Source of the DNA: Chamaecyparis obtusa
Lineage: Eukaryota > Streptophyta > Pinopsida > Cupressales > Cupressaceae
NCBI GenBank assembly: GCA_027943335.1
Contig: BSBK01006396.1
Span: forward strand, 121,001-185,000
Length of the DNA stretch: 64,000 bases
Direction of reading: 5' to 3'
The notes beneath the pieces were generated by a model. It saw only the letters and a list, made by a program, of their open reading frames with translations. It was not told where the DNA came from and made no database searches. The translations under genes were made by a program, and so were the position numbers. The number at the start of each line of letters is the position of its first letter. Within the stretch, counting starts at the first letter, position 1. Of this stretch, positions 25,375 through 38,005 are shown piece by piece.

Positions 25375-28300
25375 ATGATTTGTCTTTCTTGGAATCTTAG
25401 AGGTCTTAACAGCCCCCTCAAGAAAAGTGTTGTTAAATAATACATTTTTGCTCACAAGCTAGATATTCTGCTTATCCAAGAAGTTAATATGTCTTTCAAT
25501 AATTTTTCCTCCCTTGCCAGTAGTCTTTGGCTAGGTGCTAAGTTTCTGTACTCTGAAGCATCTGGTGCCTTCAGCAGCATTGCCACTCTCTGGAACCACA
25601 ACATTGTTGAAGGTGAACTACTTGCCTTCTCTCTGAACTTCCTCATTGTTACCTTCAAGAAAAAACAACTAGTTTGGCACTTGATCAATATTTATGCCCC
25701 TAATACCTAGATTGGTAGGTTGTCCCTCTGGAAGGATATTAGCTACTACATGGATCAGAACACTTTTGCTAATTATATGGTTGTTGGTGACTTTAACACC
25801 CCCCTCTATCCCTCAAAAAAATGTGGAGGTCTAATGGACTACTCTGATAGTATGGGGGACCTTGTGGATTTCATCTCCTTCTCTGGTCTATTGGACATCA
25901 ACTTGAAAGGAAATCCCTTCACTTGGTCCAACAATAGGAAAGAATCACATCTCATCCAAGTGTGGCTAGACCAGGTTCTGACCACCTCCTCTTAGGACTT
26001 ATGCTTGACCTTCACTCTGTCTTCCCTCCCCAAAACTACCTCTAATCATAACCCCCTCCTCATTTGCTAGTTTGACTCTCCTAGGATTGGTCCAGCTCCT
26101 TTCAGATTTGAGATTATGTGGTGCTACCACCCCTCGTTAAGGGACCAAGTGAAAGCCTGGTGGGCCACTCCTATCAAGGGTACTATTATGTTCAAGATTG
26201 CTCAAAAATTGGAAATCATCAAAAGAGAGGTTAAGGGATGGAGTAAACATAATTTTGGTGACTTCTATAAGGAGAAGAAAGAGCTTATGGGGACCTTGGA
26301 CTCCCTCCAAGGCCAGCTAACCATTGGAAATATAAACCCCCAACTCCAAATAGAGGAAGAAAAGGCAAGACAAATGTGGCAAGAAGCACTAAAAAGAGAA
26401 GAAATCTACTGGAAACAAAGATCCAAGATCCAGTGGCTTACTGAAGGAGACAAAAATATGACCTTCTTTCATATATCATCTAGCAATCTCAAAAGAACAA
26501 ATACCATTAACTCAATTAGGGATGATGGAGGGAATGAAGTTACTGAGAAGGATAAAATTAACTAGGTTGCTACCAATTACTTTAGGGGATTATACTCTAA
26601 TGCTCAACAAAGGTGTCCAGCCAATGTGCAGAATCAACTCCTTGAACACATCCAATGTGTTGTTACTCACAATGACAATGATCACCTCGTGGTGCATGTT
26701 TCAGATGAGGAAGTCAAAGAGGATGTCTTTTCTATGGGGGGCTATAAAGCATTGAGACCTGATGGTTTCCCCCTAGCTTTTTTTCAAGAATATTGGGATA
26801 TTGCTGGTCTAGAAGTCTCACGCGCTGCCAGAGACTTATTTAGAATGGGGTGGCTTCTAAAGTAACATAACAAGACCTATATTGTGTTGGTCCCTAAGAA
26901 TGAAAACTTGACCTTATGCTGGAATTCAGGCCTATCAGTCTATGTAACATGTTCTATAAGATCCTCACTAAGATCCTGGTTAACAGACTGAAGCCCCTCC
27001 TAGACAAACTGATCAGCCCTACTCAGAAAGGTTTTGTTTTAGGAAGGAAGATCCTAGATGTGGCCATAAACATGCATTAAATTATCCATTCCATGGATAG
27101 GATCAACGCACCAGGTATGGCTTTCAAACTTGATATCTCTAAGGCTTATGATAAGGTTAATTGGTCCTTTCTTCAAAAAATTCTTGGTAGAATGGGCTTT
27201 AATGACAAGGTTATCCATATTATTCAAGAATGTACACAAATAATTAGTTTCTCTGTATTGTTCAATGGCTCCCTGGGTGGCTTCTTTCAACTTGAAAATG
27301 GTATGTGGCAGGGTGACCCCCTTTCCCCCTATTTATTCATTATGGTGGCTGAAGTCCTCAACAGGAATCTGACTAGTCTCTCTTCCATGGGAAGAATAAA
27401 AGGAGTCAAACTAGCTTCCACTCTGTAGCAAACAATTCTAGAACAATTTGTGGATGATACTTTCCTCTTTGGGTACTCATTGGTGGTTGAAGCTAGACAG
27501 TGGCAGAACTTGTTGGAGAACTATGCTATGGCCTCGAGACAGTGCATCAACTACCAAAAAAGTAGACTTTTCTTCTTTAACACCCCCTTTGAGACCCAAA
27601 CTAGAGTGCTTCAAATCTTGAGCTATCAATCAGCTTCGCTCCCCTTTACCTACCTAGGCATCCCTCTCACTATCAAAGAGGTCTCTCAATAATTATAGAA
27701 TTCAATCCTTGAAAGAACCCAGCGAAGACTTGCTAGCTGGAGAGGGAAGACTTTGAGAAATGCTGGTAAACTCTAGTTGCTGGCTTCTACTCTCCATGAG
27801 ATATTTATTTACTTTCTGTCCCTCTTCAAGATCAAAAGCAACATGGCTAATAGGTTGGAAAAAATTCAAATAAATTTTTTGTGGGCTGACTCTGAAGAGA
27901 AAAAGAGGATGTCCCTGGTCAATTGGGAAACAATTTGCTTTCCTAAAAGATTGGGAGGTTTGGGTCTTAGGCAAATTGGCATGCTGAATAGGGCCCTCAC
28001 CACGAAAGGGGCTTGGTAGCTCATTGAAAGGAAAGTGGATTGACATAAAATCATTGAAGCTAAGCACCTGCAAGGGCACCCTTATAGAATGATGTACCAG
28101 GATAACAACCTTCCCAATGGATCCAAACTCTGGGAAAATATCTGTAAATGCAAAACTATGCTTTCTAATGGTGTCTTCTGGAAACTCAGGGATGGAAGAT
28201 CCATCCGATTCTAGTATGACTTGTGGATCCAAAGTTTCACTAACCTTTATGGACAGTTTGGCCCCCTCAGGACCTACCTCAGGCCTATCCTTGGTAACAG

Positions 28301-29600
28301 AACCTACAACTACATGTTTGGAGGGAAATGAAAAGATATAGCTCTTCTGGTCAGGGAAATACTTGAATTACAATACTTGGCTAATGAGCTCATGGAAATT
28401 TATGGAAATGTTAGAATTCTTATAATTTTTTTCCAGGACTCTATCATTTGGGCCCCCATCCAAGCAGGGACCTTCTCGGTCAGGACTGCTTACAACCTGC
28501 TTCTAAAGGAGGAACATAACCCTAGAGATTGGAAAAATGTGTGGATCCCACATCTTACTCCAAAAATAAACTTATTTTGGTGGATGCTTATGCATGGTAA
28601 AGTCTTAACTCATGAAAACCTCATTAGAAGAGGGTTTTCCCTAGCCAGTAGATGTGTCCTCTACAAGGTGGAAACTATGAACCACCTATTCATACACTAC
28701 AACTACTCTGCTAGTATTTGGCAGGGAGTAATTGGAAAATTAGGAATCCCCTGGGTCCTTGGAAATGATGTTCATTAGTTCACTAGTTGGAGATCCCCCT
28801 CCAATCACCCTCTCCTCCAACTTCTATGGTGTCTTCTTCCCCTGCACATTTGTTGGACTATCTGGAAAGAAAGGAATAACAGGATCTTCAGGGAGACTAA
28901 TTCCCCGCCTGAGGTCTCTCTCCATCTAGGCACCAAGCTCCTATGTGAGAATGTTGGCTTGGCTAATTGGAAACTCCCCTCTACACCCCCCTTAGCCTAG
29001 GAGATCAAAACGGCTAACAGGTGGAATTTATTGTCTGACTTCACTAGGTTTGACAACTCCAAGCTGGTGGCCCGAAATGCTACTAGGTGGGTTGCCCCAC
29101 CTACTGGCTAGACCAAATTAAACTTTGATGGGGAAGAAAAAAATGTTACCCAGGGTGGGGGTGGAGTGCTAAGAGACCACAATGGCTCTTGCCTTTTGGC
29201 TTATGTTGGGACGCTCAAAAATAGTATTGTTAATCAAACTGAAGGCATGACTCTTCTATGGGGTATAAAATTTTCCATATCCATGAATATCAGGTTGCTG
29301 ATGATTGAGGTGGATTCCAAAGTAATTTTTGAGGCTATCAAGCAAAGGTCGAATGCGGGATGGTGGGCGAACACCATAATAGTGGAAATTTTGGAGCTTC
29401 TCAACAACTTCCAAAGCATGACCATTTCCCATACCCATAGGAAAGGTAACGCAATGGTGGATTCTATGGCTAGCATTGGGGTTAAGAAAAGTAGGCTGGT
29501 CAAATGGGAGGAGGTTATTGAGCTACCAAAGGAGACCCAATGGCTAATTGGGCAGGAAAAGAATGACACCAACAATGTTCAAAATGAGCCATGTTGTTGA
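25375..29600 (+). pseudogene. LINE 1 ORF2: endonuclease, reverse transcriptase, RNase H
   Basis: About 1,400 codons in L1 order. Apurinic-type endonuclease, 25375-26080: SWNLRGLN, IQEVN, VVGDFN, FTWSNN, and SNHNPLL where SDH is usual, so the catalytic Asp is lost. Reverse transcriptase, about 26740-27690: RPDGFP, FRPISLCN, KLDISKAYDKVNW, GDPLSPYLF and FVDDT at the active site (usually YADD). A zinc-knuckle-type region at about 28430-28780 (zf-RVT), then an RNase H at about 29115-29540 with FDGE, the TEG glutamate, VDSK and RKGNAMVDSMA. The frame is +1 type until about 26900, where one frameshift occurs, then stays constant to the stop. Many in-frame stops make it a pseudogene. The product would nick target DNA and copy LINE RNA in place. 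Confidence 0.9.
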
Positions 29601-29992
29601 TAAAATTGATTAGGGCCCCACCATGATTATGTGCTAGCTTAATATGATGATTATAGTTGTTCTGACTATGTATGCACAAAATCTTATAAAGGTTCATAAT
29701 GACCTTTTGCTTTATTATGTATGGAAGGATGGGTGTCTTAATCAGTAGGTAATCTCGATTACCAAGGACACTAAGGGAAAAATTGGCTTAACTGCTAATA
29801 ATTACGCCTTGAGATCCGCTGGATTTCATTGTGTGGGGCTAGATTATCCACAAAACACCCAGTCCCAGCCTTGTATAAACATAATTTACATAAAATAGTT
29901 AACTCAAAAAGCCCTATTTTATGCCCTCGCATTCAAAGCTCGGCTCTATAAATTTCAGATAGGCACCTACGAAGGAAAATAGTGTGGTCAAG
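29601..29992 (+). other. spacer between ORF2 and third ORF of LINE 1
   Basis: About 390 bp without a reading frame. CTCTATAAATTTCAG near 29945-29959 is TATA-like and lies about 35 bp before the ATG of the third ORF. It could be an internal promoter, but nothing else supports this. Confidence 0.4.
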
Positions 29993-31504
29993 ATGGGTGG
30001 CAAAAATTTTTGTATTGAGTTGGACAAAATTGAAGAGGAGTTCACCTCTGACCCCCTGGTTACCCATTACTGTAAAGAAAGTGACATTTAGGGCTTCATG
30101 GAATGTATGAAGGGTGGCCATGATGAGAAAATCTCTAAATAGTCTGTGACCTCTTCGAACAACAAAAAGGTGTCGGTTGGGGGCATACACTTCCAAATTA
30201 ACAAGAAGGTCATTGGTAAAGAAACATGGCTATCAATTGAGGGAAGGAAGTACAAAAAAACCATCTAGACACCAGACATTACGAGCTTCAATCAGTTCTT
30301 CATGCCAGATGAGAAGCCTATGAAGAAGTCTGGAGGATTCAACCACGAGCTGCTTCCTAACTTCTAGCCCAAGGTGTGTCACATTATCATGAAATAATTT
30401 ACTCTTGAGGGAAAATTTATTGTGTTTTATTATTACCATCTGTCATTCCTTAACCACATTAGGAATAGGGACCTTATTTCCATCATGTTCTACCTCCTCC
30501 ACTCACTGGAAAGTAACATCCTGGACATAAAAGAGAACAAGAATCTAAAGAAGCTGATTCCCATCCTTCACCAGGGCCTCTTGTTCTATTTGTACAATTT
30601 CCATAATGCCATTTTTCCCCCGCCCCAACCACCCCTTATTATTAAGGAGGTCACCCAAGACGCTTCGCCTGCGGAAGCCAATAACCCCTCTCAGTCCCCA
30701 TCCCTGTCCATCCAGGAGACTGACCTGGTCCTGCATGATGGTAAAGGCCACAAGAGATGTGTTAGAAACCCCTTCAAAAGGGCAGTGGATTTAGAAGAGT
30801 CCCATGTCTCTAAGTCCTTGGAAGCTAAGGAAAAAATGGTGGTTGATAGCACCCCTAGAGCTGAGAGGAAGCCCAAAAAATAAAAAAATTCAGATAGCCA
30901 AGTTGAGTTGGAGATGGATTTGAGTGGTACTGTCTGGAGGTCCAACAGAATTGCCAAGGAGAAATGAAAATGAAGACTCAAGGAAACGACCTCTGAGGAA
31001 AAGTCTTGTCCGGAGGATATGGAGACCTCTGCCTCCTCTAGTTCAATCAAGGGTTCCTCGGCAGAGCACTTGATCTCGCCCAAGTCTGGCTACGCTCCTC
31101 CTTTGAAACCCCAGCCAGAGGTGAATGAAATCCCTAGCAGTAGAACCCAGCCTCCACCTTCCCCCGACACTCAGCAGGTCAACTCCCCTCACACTGAGCA
31201 TAATACCATGGCAATGGCTGAGAATGATAGGTTCAAAGTCTCCCTTAAACAGAAGTTCAACAAGCTAGATAATGAGATTCTTGGCCTCAAGCACGATATG
31301 AGGGAAATCAAAGCCCACATCACTGATTCAAACAAATTTACTCTTAAAGTGATGCACGCGTCAGTTGTGACACTATGTAATATGCAGGAGAAGATCACTG
31401 GTGGTAAATTGGAGGCTGATGAGGATAATAGAGACCTCTTCCTATTTCTTCAGGAAGAGTGGGCTACTACCTTGATGTCAAAGTGTCTGGGTGGGAGATC
31501 TTAA
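29993..31504 (+). pseudogene. third ORF of LINE 1, unknown 503-residue protein
   Basis: One frame of 504 codons from ATG 29993 to TAA at 31502-31504, with eight in-frame stops (30089, 30140, 30266, 30365, 30395, 30881, 30965, 30971) and no frameshift. Residues 1 to about 210 look globular, with a segment FNQFFMPDEKPMKKSGGF, then aromatic FYYYHLSFLNH. About 215-400 is Pro/Ser-rich and basic. About 405-445 is a likely coiled coil (KQKFNKLDNEILGLKHDMRE). The end is acidic, then WATTLMSKCLGG. I cannot assign a family with confidence; it recalls unnamed repeat proteins seen in plant genomes. It lies inside the LINE's target duplications, and its 3' end recurs in the truncated copy at 12228. Several stops sit where Trp or Gln would fit. 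Confidence 0.75.
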
Positions 31505-31834
31505 CTACTGTTGCCTTGATGTTTTTGCTCTTGTGTGGGCCTATTGGCCTCAGGTTTTTTATTATGCTTTTATTTTTTATGGTTATGCTCTTAAGACTTT
31601 GGATTAACCCTATGTGGCATATTACTGTTAATATGTTCTATACTTGCTGGTTACGCTACTCTTGTTTGTTCTTTTTGCTTAGGACCTTTAAGTTTGTTTT
31701 TGATAGAGGCAGACTAGATACTACATGCTGCTATTATTTATCTGTTGATAGACTAGTGCTTTTAATGTGTTGTTAATGTACTCCTAGTCTTTTTGTTCCA
31801 CGGACCAACACCCTCTTGCTTCTTTTATCTATCA
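31505..31834 (+). other. LINE 1 3' untranslated tail
   Basis: A T-rich tail directly after the third ORF, shared with 12370-12716. Conserved blocks include GTTTTTGATAGAGGC and the terminal CACCCTCTTGCT, followed by T-rich sequence. A short A run joins the target duplication. Such a tail is the part recognised by LINE reverse transcriptase at priming. Confidence 0.7.
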
Positions 31835-31851
31835 AAAACATTTCTTTCTAA

Positions 31852-32782
31852 ATTTATTTATTTTAATTGTGAGGAAATCTTTCTGTATAAATTTAATATT
31901 GTTTATTTTTTATTTACACTTTTTTCAAATATTTTATCTTAAAGTGGTCTCTAATAATTATATTTTCTAGTTTAAAATCAACATTTTTATTAGAAATCTT
32001 TAAAATAATAATGTTTCTTCTTCTTCCTTTTTAAGGAATAACCTTTTAATTATGAAAATATTTATTATAATTTTTATTTTTTTTAAACTTAACTCAACTT
32101 GTAGGTAGGGTTTCATTGAAGGGTTAGAGTTAAGTTTAGAGTAGGGTTTAAATTATTCTAGATTAGGTTTCATATTAAGGCTATGATACAATCAAGTTTT
32201 CCATTATAAGATAATGCATTAATAACACTTATTATCATTGTCAAAAAAATTTTTAAAAAAATCTTCATTATTTTATACTTTTTATGATTTATTTTTTGTT
32301 TATTTCAATATTTTAATTACTAAATACTTTCAAACTTTGTTCCAATATGATAAAGATAGAAATAAAGGAATTAATTTTTTACTATCTTTGATTACTATTT
32401 ATGAGATAATTTGAAACATTGAATGAGAATTTGAATAGTTATACAAATTTATATTATACATTAACATTATATTAGCCTTTAAATTTTTTGAGAAATTTAT
32501 TTAAATTTTTTTTAAAATTATTGGAATAGAACTAATGTTTAAATTTTTTTTAGTATACAATAAAATAATTCAAATTCAACTAACAAATAAAATTGATATA
32601 AATGAAAAAATCACATTTATATGATAAATTAGATAAACTTATAATGATAAATGTTTCATTCGTTTCTTCCTTTTTCTATGAATAATGATGGGAACTACGA
32701 TTCATGGAGGGCTGAGGGCGGAAAAAAAATTTCAATTTTTTTAAGAATTCAAAATAGTTAGATTGTAGAGGTTACAGGCCCA
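31852..32782. other. unassigned, very AT-rich sequence
   Basis: No gene is visible. Part of it (31965-32180) is a diverged copy of 20757-21085, including a few TTAGGG-like motifs. The rest is simple A/T-rich DNA. Confidence 0.45.
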
Positions 32783-35053
32783 ATGGCCACAACTAGTAGT
32801 ACAACAAAGATAGAAATGGATAGTCCTATAGAGAGTCGATACGTCAATATGCTCAGTCACTGAACTCGTCTCATTCTCATTATCCAGCCCCTCACAGTAA
32901 CCCTTTTGACCCTCATGGATGGAAACAATGGAAAAAACCTACACACAGATTCAGTAGACCCAATTTGAAACCACTTCAGCCTATATATGAATACCTCATC
33001 AAAGATAAATAATAGTTTTTTGACATTTGTTTGGACAATAGGCTTCAGGAGACCCCACAAGGGTTCCAAAACTGGGTGAGGGAAGATAAAAAAGGGTTAT
33101 TAGATAGTCGATTATTCAATGCAACTAGGGATCTAAAATCCAATAGGGTTGATGATCCATCATCTTTTGGAACTCATGCAGGGAGTTCCTCCAAAAAGGG
33201 GCACGACCCTTTATTTGAGGGCAAACAGAAGAACAAACGAAGGGTTATACCCCTTTGGATACCCAACAAAAGGATCGACTACATAACCAAGGTCCTACAC
33301 AAGGAAGTATTGACACTGGTAATATTCAATTTCATTTTTAAAGTGGTAGGGCCCTCTTCAATCCAAACACAACCTCTAACGAAGCCCTTGGGATGGATGA
33401 TAGAATTGCTTAGAAAAAGAAAAATCTAAAGGATAAGCATAAAGATAAAACAAAGGAAAAGAAGAAAAATGTAGGAAAATATCTCCTTTAAGACATATGG
33501 CTAAGGATAATATATATTGGAGGCATATGACTATGGAGGTAGCTAAACTGACTCCTTCATTTGAGACCTTGTTTTCTAAGATCTCGTTAAGTATTCAAGA
33601 TTCTATATCTTTAACTTTATCTCCTGAACAACTTTAGACCCAAATACAGGATCACAACCAATGAACTTTGATCTATATGTTCTAGAACCTTTCCTTGGAT
33701 GTAGATGTTCTTAAGGGTTTTTTATTTCATGAATGTGTTGGGGTCTCCAAATTTTTTTTATCTAGATCAATTGAAGGTATCTTCCTTTTTCTTTTTCATT
33801 CTAAACTAGAAAGAGATTAAGTTTTTGAAATAAAGTCTTGGGTATTACAGGGGTGTAGCCTATGCATGCAACCTTGGTCACCTAATTTCAAATTAGAGCA
33901 TTTAAAAAAAAAATGTTATATTATAAATATGGGTAACTCCTATGGCATTAGAATATAGAGAACTCAACTTGACTGAAATTATGACTAATTATATTAGGAT
34001 ATTGCTTAATCATGACCTTTCATTATTTAATGACCTAGCTAAGCCAGTTAGAGCTTGTATACTCCTTGATACATCAAAGAATATTCCTACTGAGATACAT
34101 TTATCTTTAGAGTTTGGTAACTAGGATCAAAAAATTATTATAGAGAATATTAATAATGTTTTCTTCAACTATTTTGAAATGGAACATACCATAGAATGTT
34201 GCACTAAAAAAATCCCCATCCCAGGATGAGGCCAAACTTTCTCCTTAGCCAAATGGAATCAAACAAGATAACCCATAGGCATATTCAAAATTTCACCCTG
34301 TGATGCCTCTTCCAAAGGTTCAAATAGTAAACTCTTCCATCCCACTGAACATAGACTCACAAATAGTGCAAGAGGTGGCTAACTATCTTTTCAAAGGAGG
34401 AAAACATAATTAGTTAGTTATGACCTCAAGGCTACATCACTCATAGTTAATTTCCACTCAACTGAGTATAGATATTATAGATGGGGGATAGATACATGTT
34501 AACAAGAGAAATTTCTAGATGGTGGATACATGTTAAATACTCTGCAATAGAAAATTCATTCCCCACTTTTGGTATCATTTATGTGAAAAATCCATAAAAT
34601 ACCATGGATGTCTAAGCTCTCCAATAATTTTATACTCTCACTGACTACTCATCTTATCTTCTCTAATGAAACTTGCACCATTTAGCTAGAGAAGCTTCCC
34701 CTTAATCGTTACACACTGGACATACCTTCAAATGTAAAGGGGAGATCTTTATGTATCAAGTTAGGGGATAATGGATGTGTCACAACAAATTGGAGCAACT
34801 GGCTGATACTTTACTCCAAAAAGTAGCTTCCAGCCTCTTTGATGAGTTTTTAGAACAAGAATAATTTTTCCACCATAATAGTCACTCTATGCTTCTACTA
34901 GAGGATATTCAACCTCAATCCTAACATACACTACTATGCAAGGAGTCTACGTTGGAGGCCTCTAACCTCAATCAACCTCATCAAATACTTGCACCACTAC
35001 ATGTAGATCCCATTTTAGAGTCATTAAATTTGATGCATTTATTTGATTACTCC
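32783..35053 (+). pseudogene. LINE 2 ORF1 (DUF4283 gag-like), truncated by element A
   Basis: Several frames together resemble a plant LINE ORF1. Part 33031-33429 is an open 132-codon hydrophilic stretch. From ATG 33497 a frame with stops leads into KGFLFHECVG, FLFHSKLERD, SWVLQGCSL and QPWSPNF, the pattern of the DUF4283 domain. After a frameshift, 33942-34200 continues with ACILLDTSKNIPTEI. A degenerate knuckle FEMEHTIECC follows, with its first two Cys lost. The reading then deteriorates, and element A starts at 35054. The continuation on the other side of A begins at 48416. At least two frameshifts and many stops are present. Confidence 0.6.
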
Positions 35054-38004
35054 CGTTGGTTGTGGATTATTCCCTTTGATCTTCAACTTGTAGATTTACA
35101 CTTTGATGGATAATTCAAATAAAACTCTGACTCTATCACCACTCTAAAGTCCACAACGAAGAGGGCCAACTGACAAGGATCAAAGGATCCTTCTACTCTT
35201 TGAGCTTTAGTGCTCAGGCGGGCGTACCCTTGACTCACTTCTTCAAAGGAGTCTCAAAATGATGTATACAATGCTCAACACAAGTCTATAAAAGGCTTAT
35301 CAAATGAATGTTTGTGTTTGTAGTTGTTAACCATGCATACCTCAAGAGGAAAGACCAGTGCCTTATCCTAGGGCTCAGAGTCACTTAACTATATACCTCA
35401 ACTGAATACCTCAAGTCAAACACAATGGAAACTAGGGTAAGTGCTTTGCCTATTACCCCTTTCCCTCAAGCACAAGGACATCAAATTCTATGTCTGGCTA
35501 CAAACTCACTGAATTCACCTAAAAGGCTTTAATCCTAACTTTGTTAGAAACTCAGAGATGAATTCAAAATACTCTTTCTTTACCATACATTAACACACTT
35601 TATGATATTAACATATATGAGCTCAGAGACAAGCAAGAAGACATACACAAGATACAAGATTGGGATTCAATGATGTTTTTATTAACAAATCTAGAATCAG
35701 CATACAATTAGAATGACACCAAGGTAAGAAAAGTCACACAACTAGACATCTATCAGTATATTACAATAAAAAACCAGGGACCAAAAGCAACAAGATTTTG
35801 GAACCCTTGCAAAATCAAAGATTCTATAACTTATACCACTAGCTGCCTTGGGATCCTCAAGATTGGATGCAACAAGCTTCAGACAGCTAGGGCTAAGGTC
35901 TCAACCACCCAACTTGCTGGAAATGGTTTAAAAGTTATTACAGGGGTGGGAAACACATCAAAATTAGGAAAGAGGAAATCAGAACTGATCCCTAATCATG
36001 AAAATCTTCTTTGCAAGTACAAGGGATCACAAAATTGGGCTCAAAAGGACACCCTCCAACAAGCCTTGAGCACACAACCACCATGGTACAAGCTCTGCAA
36101 ATAATCCAATAGCACCCTAGACCACAACACAAATGACAAACCAGTCATTTCTCACCGAACAGGGTCATTCTGTAATGAATTCCATAAATTTTAGTACCTT
36201 CTGGTGCTAGAAGCTCCCTGAGAATTCAAATTTTGGATTCAAACGGTCACCATGCAATTGCAGGCTTCATATTTTTAACCATCCAAGCACCTCAGGCTAA
36301 CTCCGCAATAGCGATGCCAAACAGTTGTCGCATGATCGCATAACCCAGAAATGGGCTCTGCGAACATGTGACATGCCACTTCCCACTACCTTCTCTTAAC
36401 TGCTGATGCTACCGCTTGCCACACAATAGTTTGTCGCATGTTCACAAGCTAGAAAACTGGCTCACACAAACATGCGACAAACCACTACCATGCACCCTGC
36501 CAGCCGTTAAAATCACCACCGAGATACCCCCACCTGGGCCCGTGCTTAAACCCTAACAACCTGCCAGCACGGACCAACCGGAGATCACCACGACACATCC
36601 ATCAACATGACCACCAAGAAAATACAGATGGGCCCCGAGAACACGTGCCACCCTATTGCATGATCGCATAGCCTGGGGATGGGCTATGCAAACATGCGGC
36701 AACCTGCAGGCCGCAGCCTTGCTGTGACCATAACCTAAAATGTCAGTCACATGATCGCATAGCCTTGCAAAAGGCTATGCAAACATGTGACTAATCACTA
36801 GAAAACTACCACCGCTACCGTCACCGCAAACATTGGCCCCACCTGGGTTCGCCCGAAGCCACATGTCACTAAACCATTCGCTGATCCACACCCAGTCATT
36901 GGCACAGGACCCACTTACCACAAGCCTTTGAAATGAATGGCTGGCGTAAGATCGCATGGCTCTGATGAATCCCACGTGAACTTACATCGGCCGTAGGATC
37001 CACCTCCTCACAGACCCTTCTAACAATGGCCCCACCCCTGAGCACATCCACGTTGACCAATAAGAAACCTCCACCTGCACAGACATGTCACACCAGGACC
37101 ACACCCCTTTCTGCCAATGAGCCTCAAGGACAAGTGGCAAGCGGTCGCATGATTACATAGCCAAAAATTGGGCTATGTGATCATGCGACAGCCAATCACA
37201 GGCTGCCACATGTCTGCCTTCGGGACCACAACAAAGAAGCCTCACCATTTTATAGGATCGGATGGTTGTCGCAAAAGCACATAGCCTTGACAAATCCTTT
37301 GCACTTTAACAACAACCATCTGATGCTTCGACACATCAGGACCCTCTGCCTAATCTAGAAACTAGGTCCCACCACACATCGCACTTGCGCACTTGCGCAC
37401 TTAGAAAAGTAAACCGCCAGGCAGCCTTACAGAACTGGGACCCACGCAGACAGGTGGCAAGCGGTCACATGATCGCATGTCAGAAAAATTTGACATGCGG
37501 CCATGTGAAAGCCAATCTGAGAAGAGCCTTTTGAAAACCCGGGCCCACTACACAGCACACTTGCATAGTCAAGACTGATGAACAAGAAGCGTCGGCAAGA
37601 AAGAAGAAAGGCAAGGTCAAAAACACACAAGGTTTTTGGCAAAAGATCGAAAAGACACAAGAATTTTCAACAGACTGAAAGATAGCAAGGAAGCCGAAAA
37701 CATCACAGGTTTTCAAAAACACTCTGGGTTTTCGACACTAAGTCAGAACTTTAAAAATGCTTCTTGCGGACCTTAGAAATTGAATATCTTTCTAGGCTTT
37801 GCGAATTAGGAGATGTAGTATGGGTTGGAGCAGGGTGACACACTAAAGAGCACAGGGCCAAGAGCGTACAACATGAAACACACACGGATCATCACTGCAA
37901 GTTAAAACTGAGACTGGAAGCCGGGTAGAGACAACAAAACAAATATTGCAAGGAAAAAGGCCATTTTCCCAAGATTTTGCAATGACTAAAAAAATGGCTT
38001 AACA
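35054..38004 (-). repeat. 3' LTR of element A
   Basis: The plus-strand sequence starts CGTTGGTTGTGG (TG mutated to CG) and ends GGCTTAACA. It is collinear with 45472-48415. The middle part holds a hairpin array (36324-37508). The first 900 bp from the left resemble the LTRs of the solo copy and, more weakly, of element B. Confidence 0.93.
36324..37508. repeat. hairpin array in 3' LTR of element A
   Basis: Palindromic modules: 36326-36372; 36431-36480 (12-bp perfect arms TTGTCGCATGTT); 36656-36702; 36745-36792 (arms AGTCACATG and GCATAGCCTT); 37144-37189 (19-bp arms with one mismatch, starting GTCGCATGAT); 37261-37320 (GATGGTTGT arms); 37463-37508. Most follow one plan: outer GTCRCATG, a short internal loop, inner GCATAGCC, then a small loop. 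Confidence 0.88.
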
Positions 38005-38005
38005 G

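Larger units (their letters stand above)
21291..31834 (+). mobile_element. LINE 1: L1-type non-LTR retrotransposon with three ORFs
   Basis: A perfect 17-bp target duplication AAAACATTTCTTTCTAA lies at 21274-21290 and 31835-31851. It delimits one retrotransposed unit, about 8.0 kb after removal of a nested solo LTR (21319-23894 plus one 5-bp duplication). In order it holds ORF1 (from ATG 21294), ORF2 (25375-29600), a third frame (29993-31504) and a 330-bp tail ending CACCCTCTTGCTTCTTTTATCTATC. The 5' boundary is three bases before the ORF1 ATG, so most of the 5' untranslated region is missing through truncation. The shared tail with the fragment at 12228-12716 supports the 3' boundary. Confidence 0.88.

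Noticed and set aside
20757..32200. Diverged copies of the AT-rich sequence on both sides of LINE 1 read as LTRs of a larger element
   Set aside because: No defined ends, primer site or purine tract; the exact 17-bp duplication shows that LINE 1 simply inserted next to an older local duplication.
35288..35297. TATAAAAGG on the plus strand of the element A LTR
   Set aside because: It is a good core-promoter match but opposite to the coding orientation, and it is not kept in the solo LTR or in element B.
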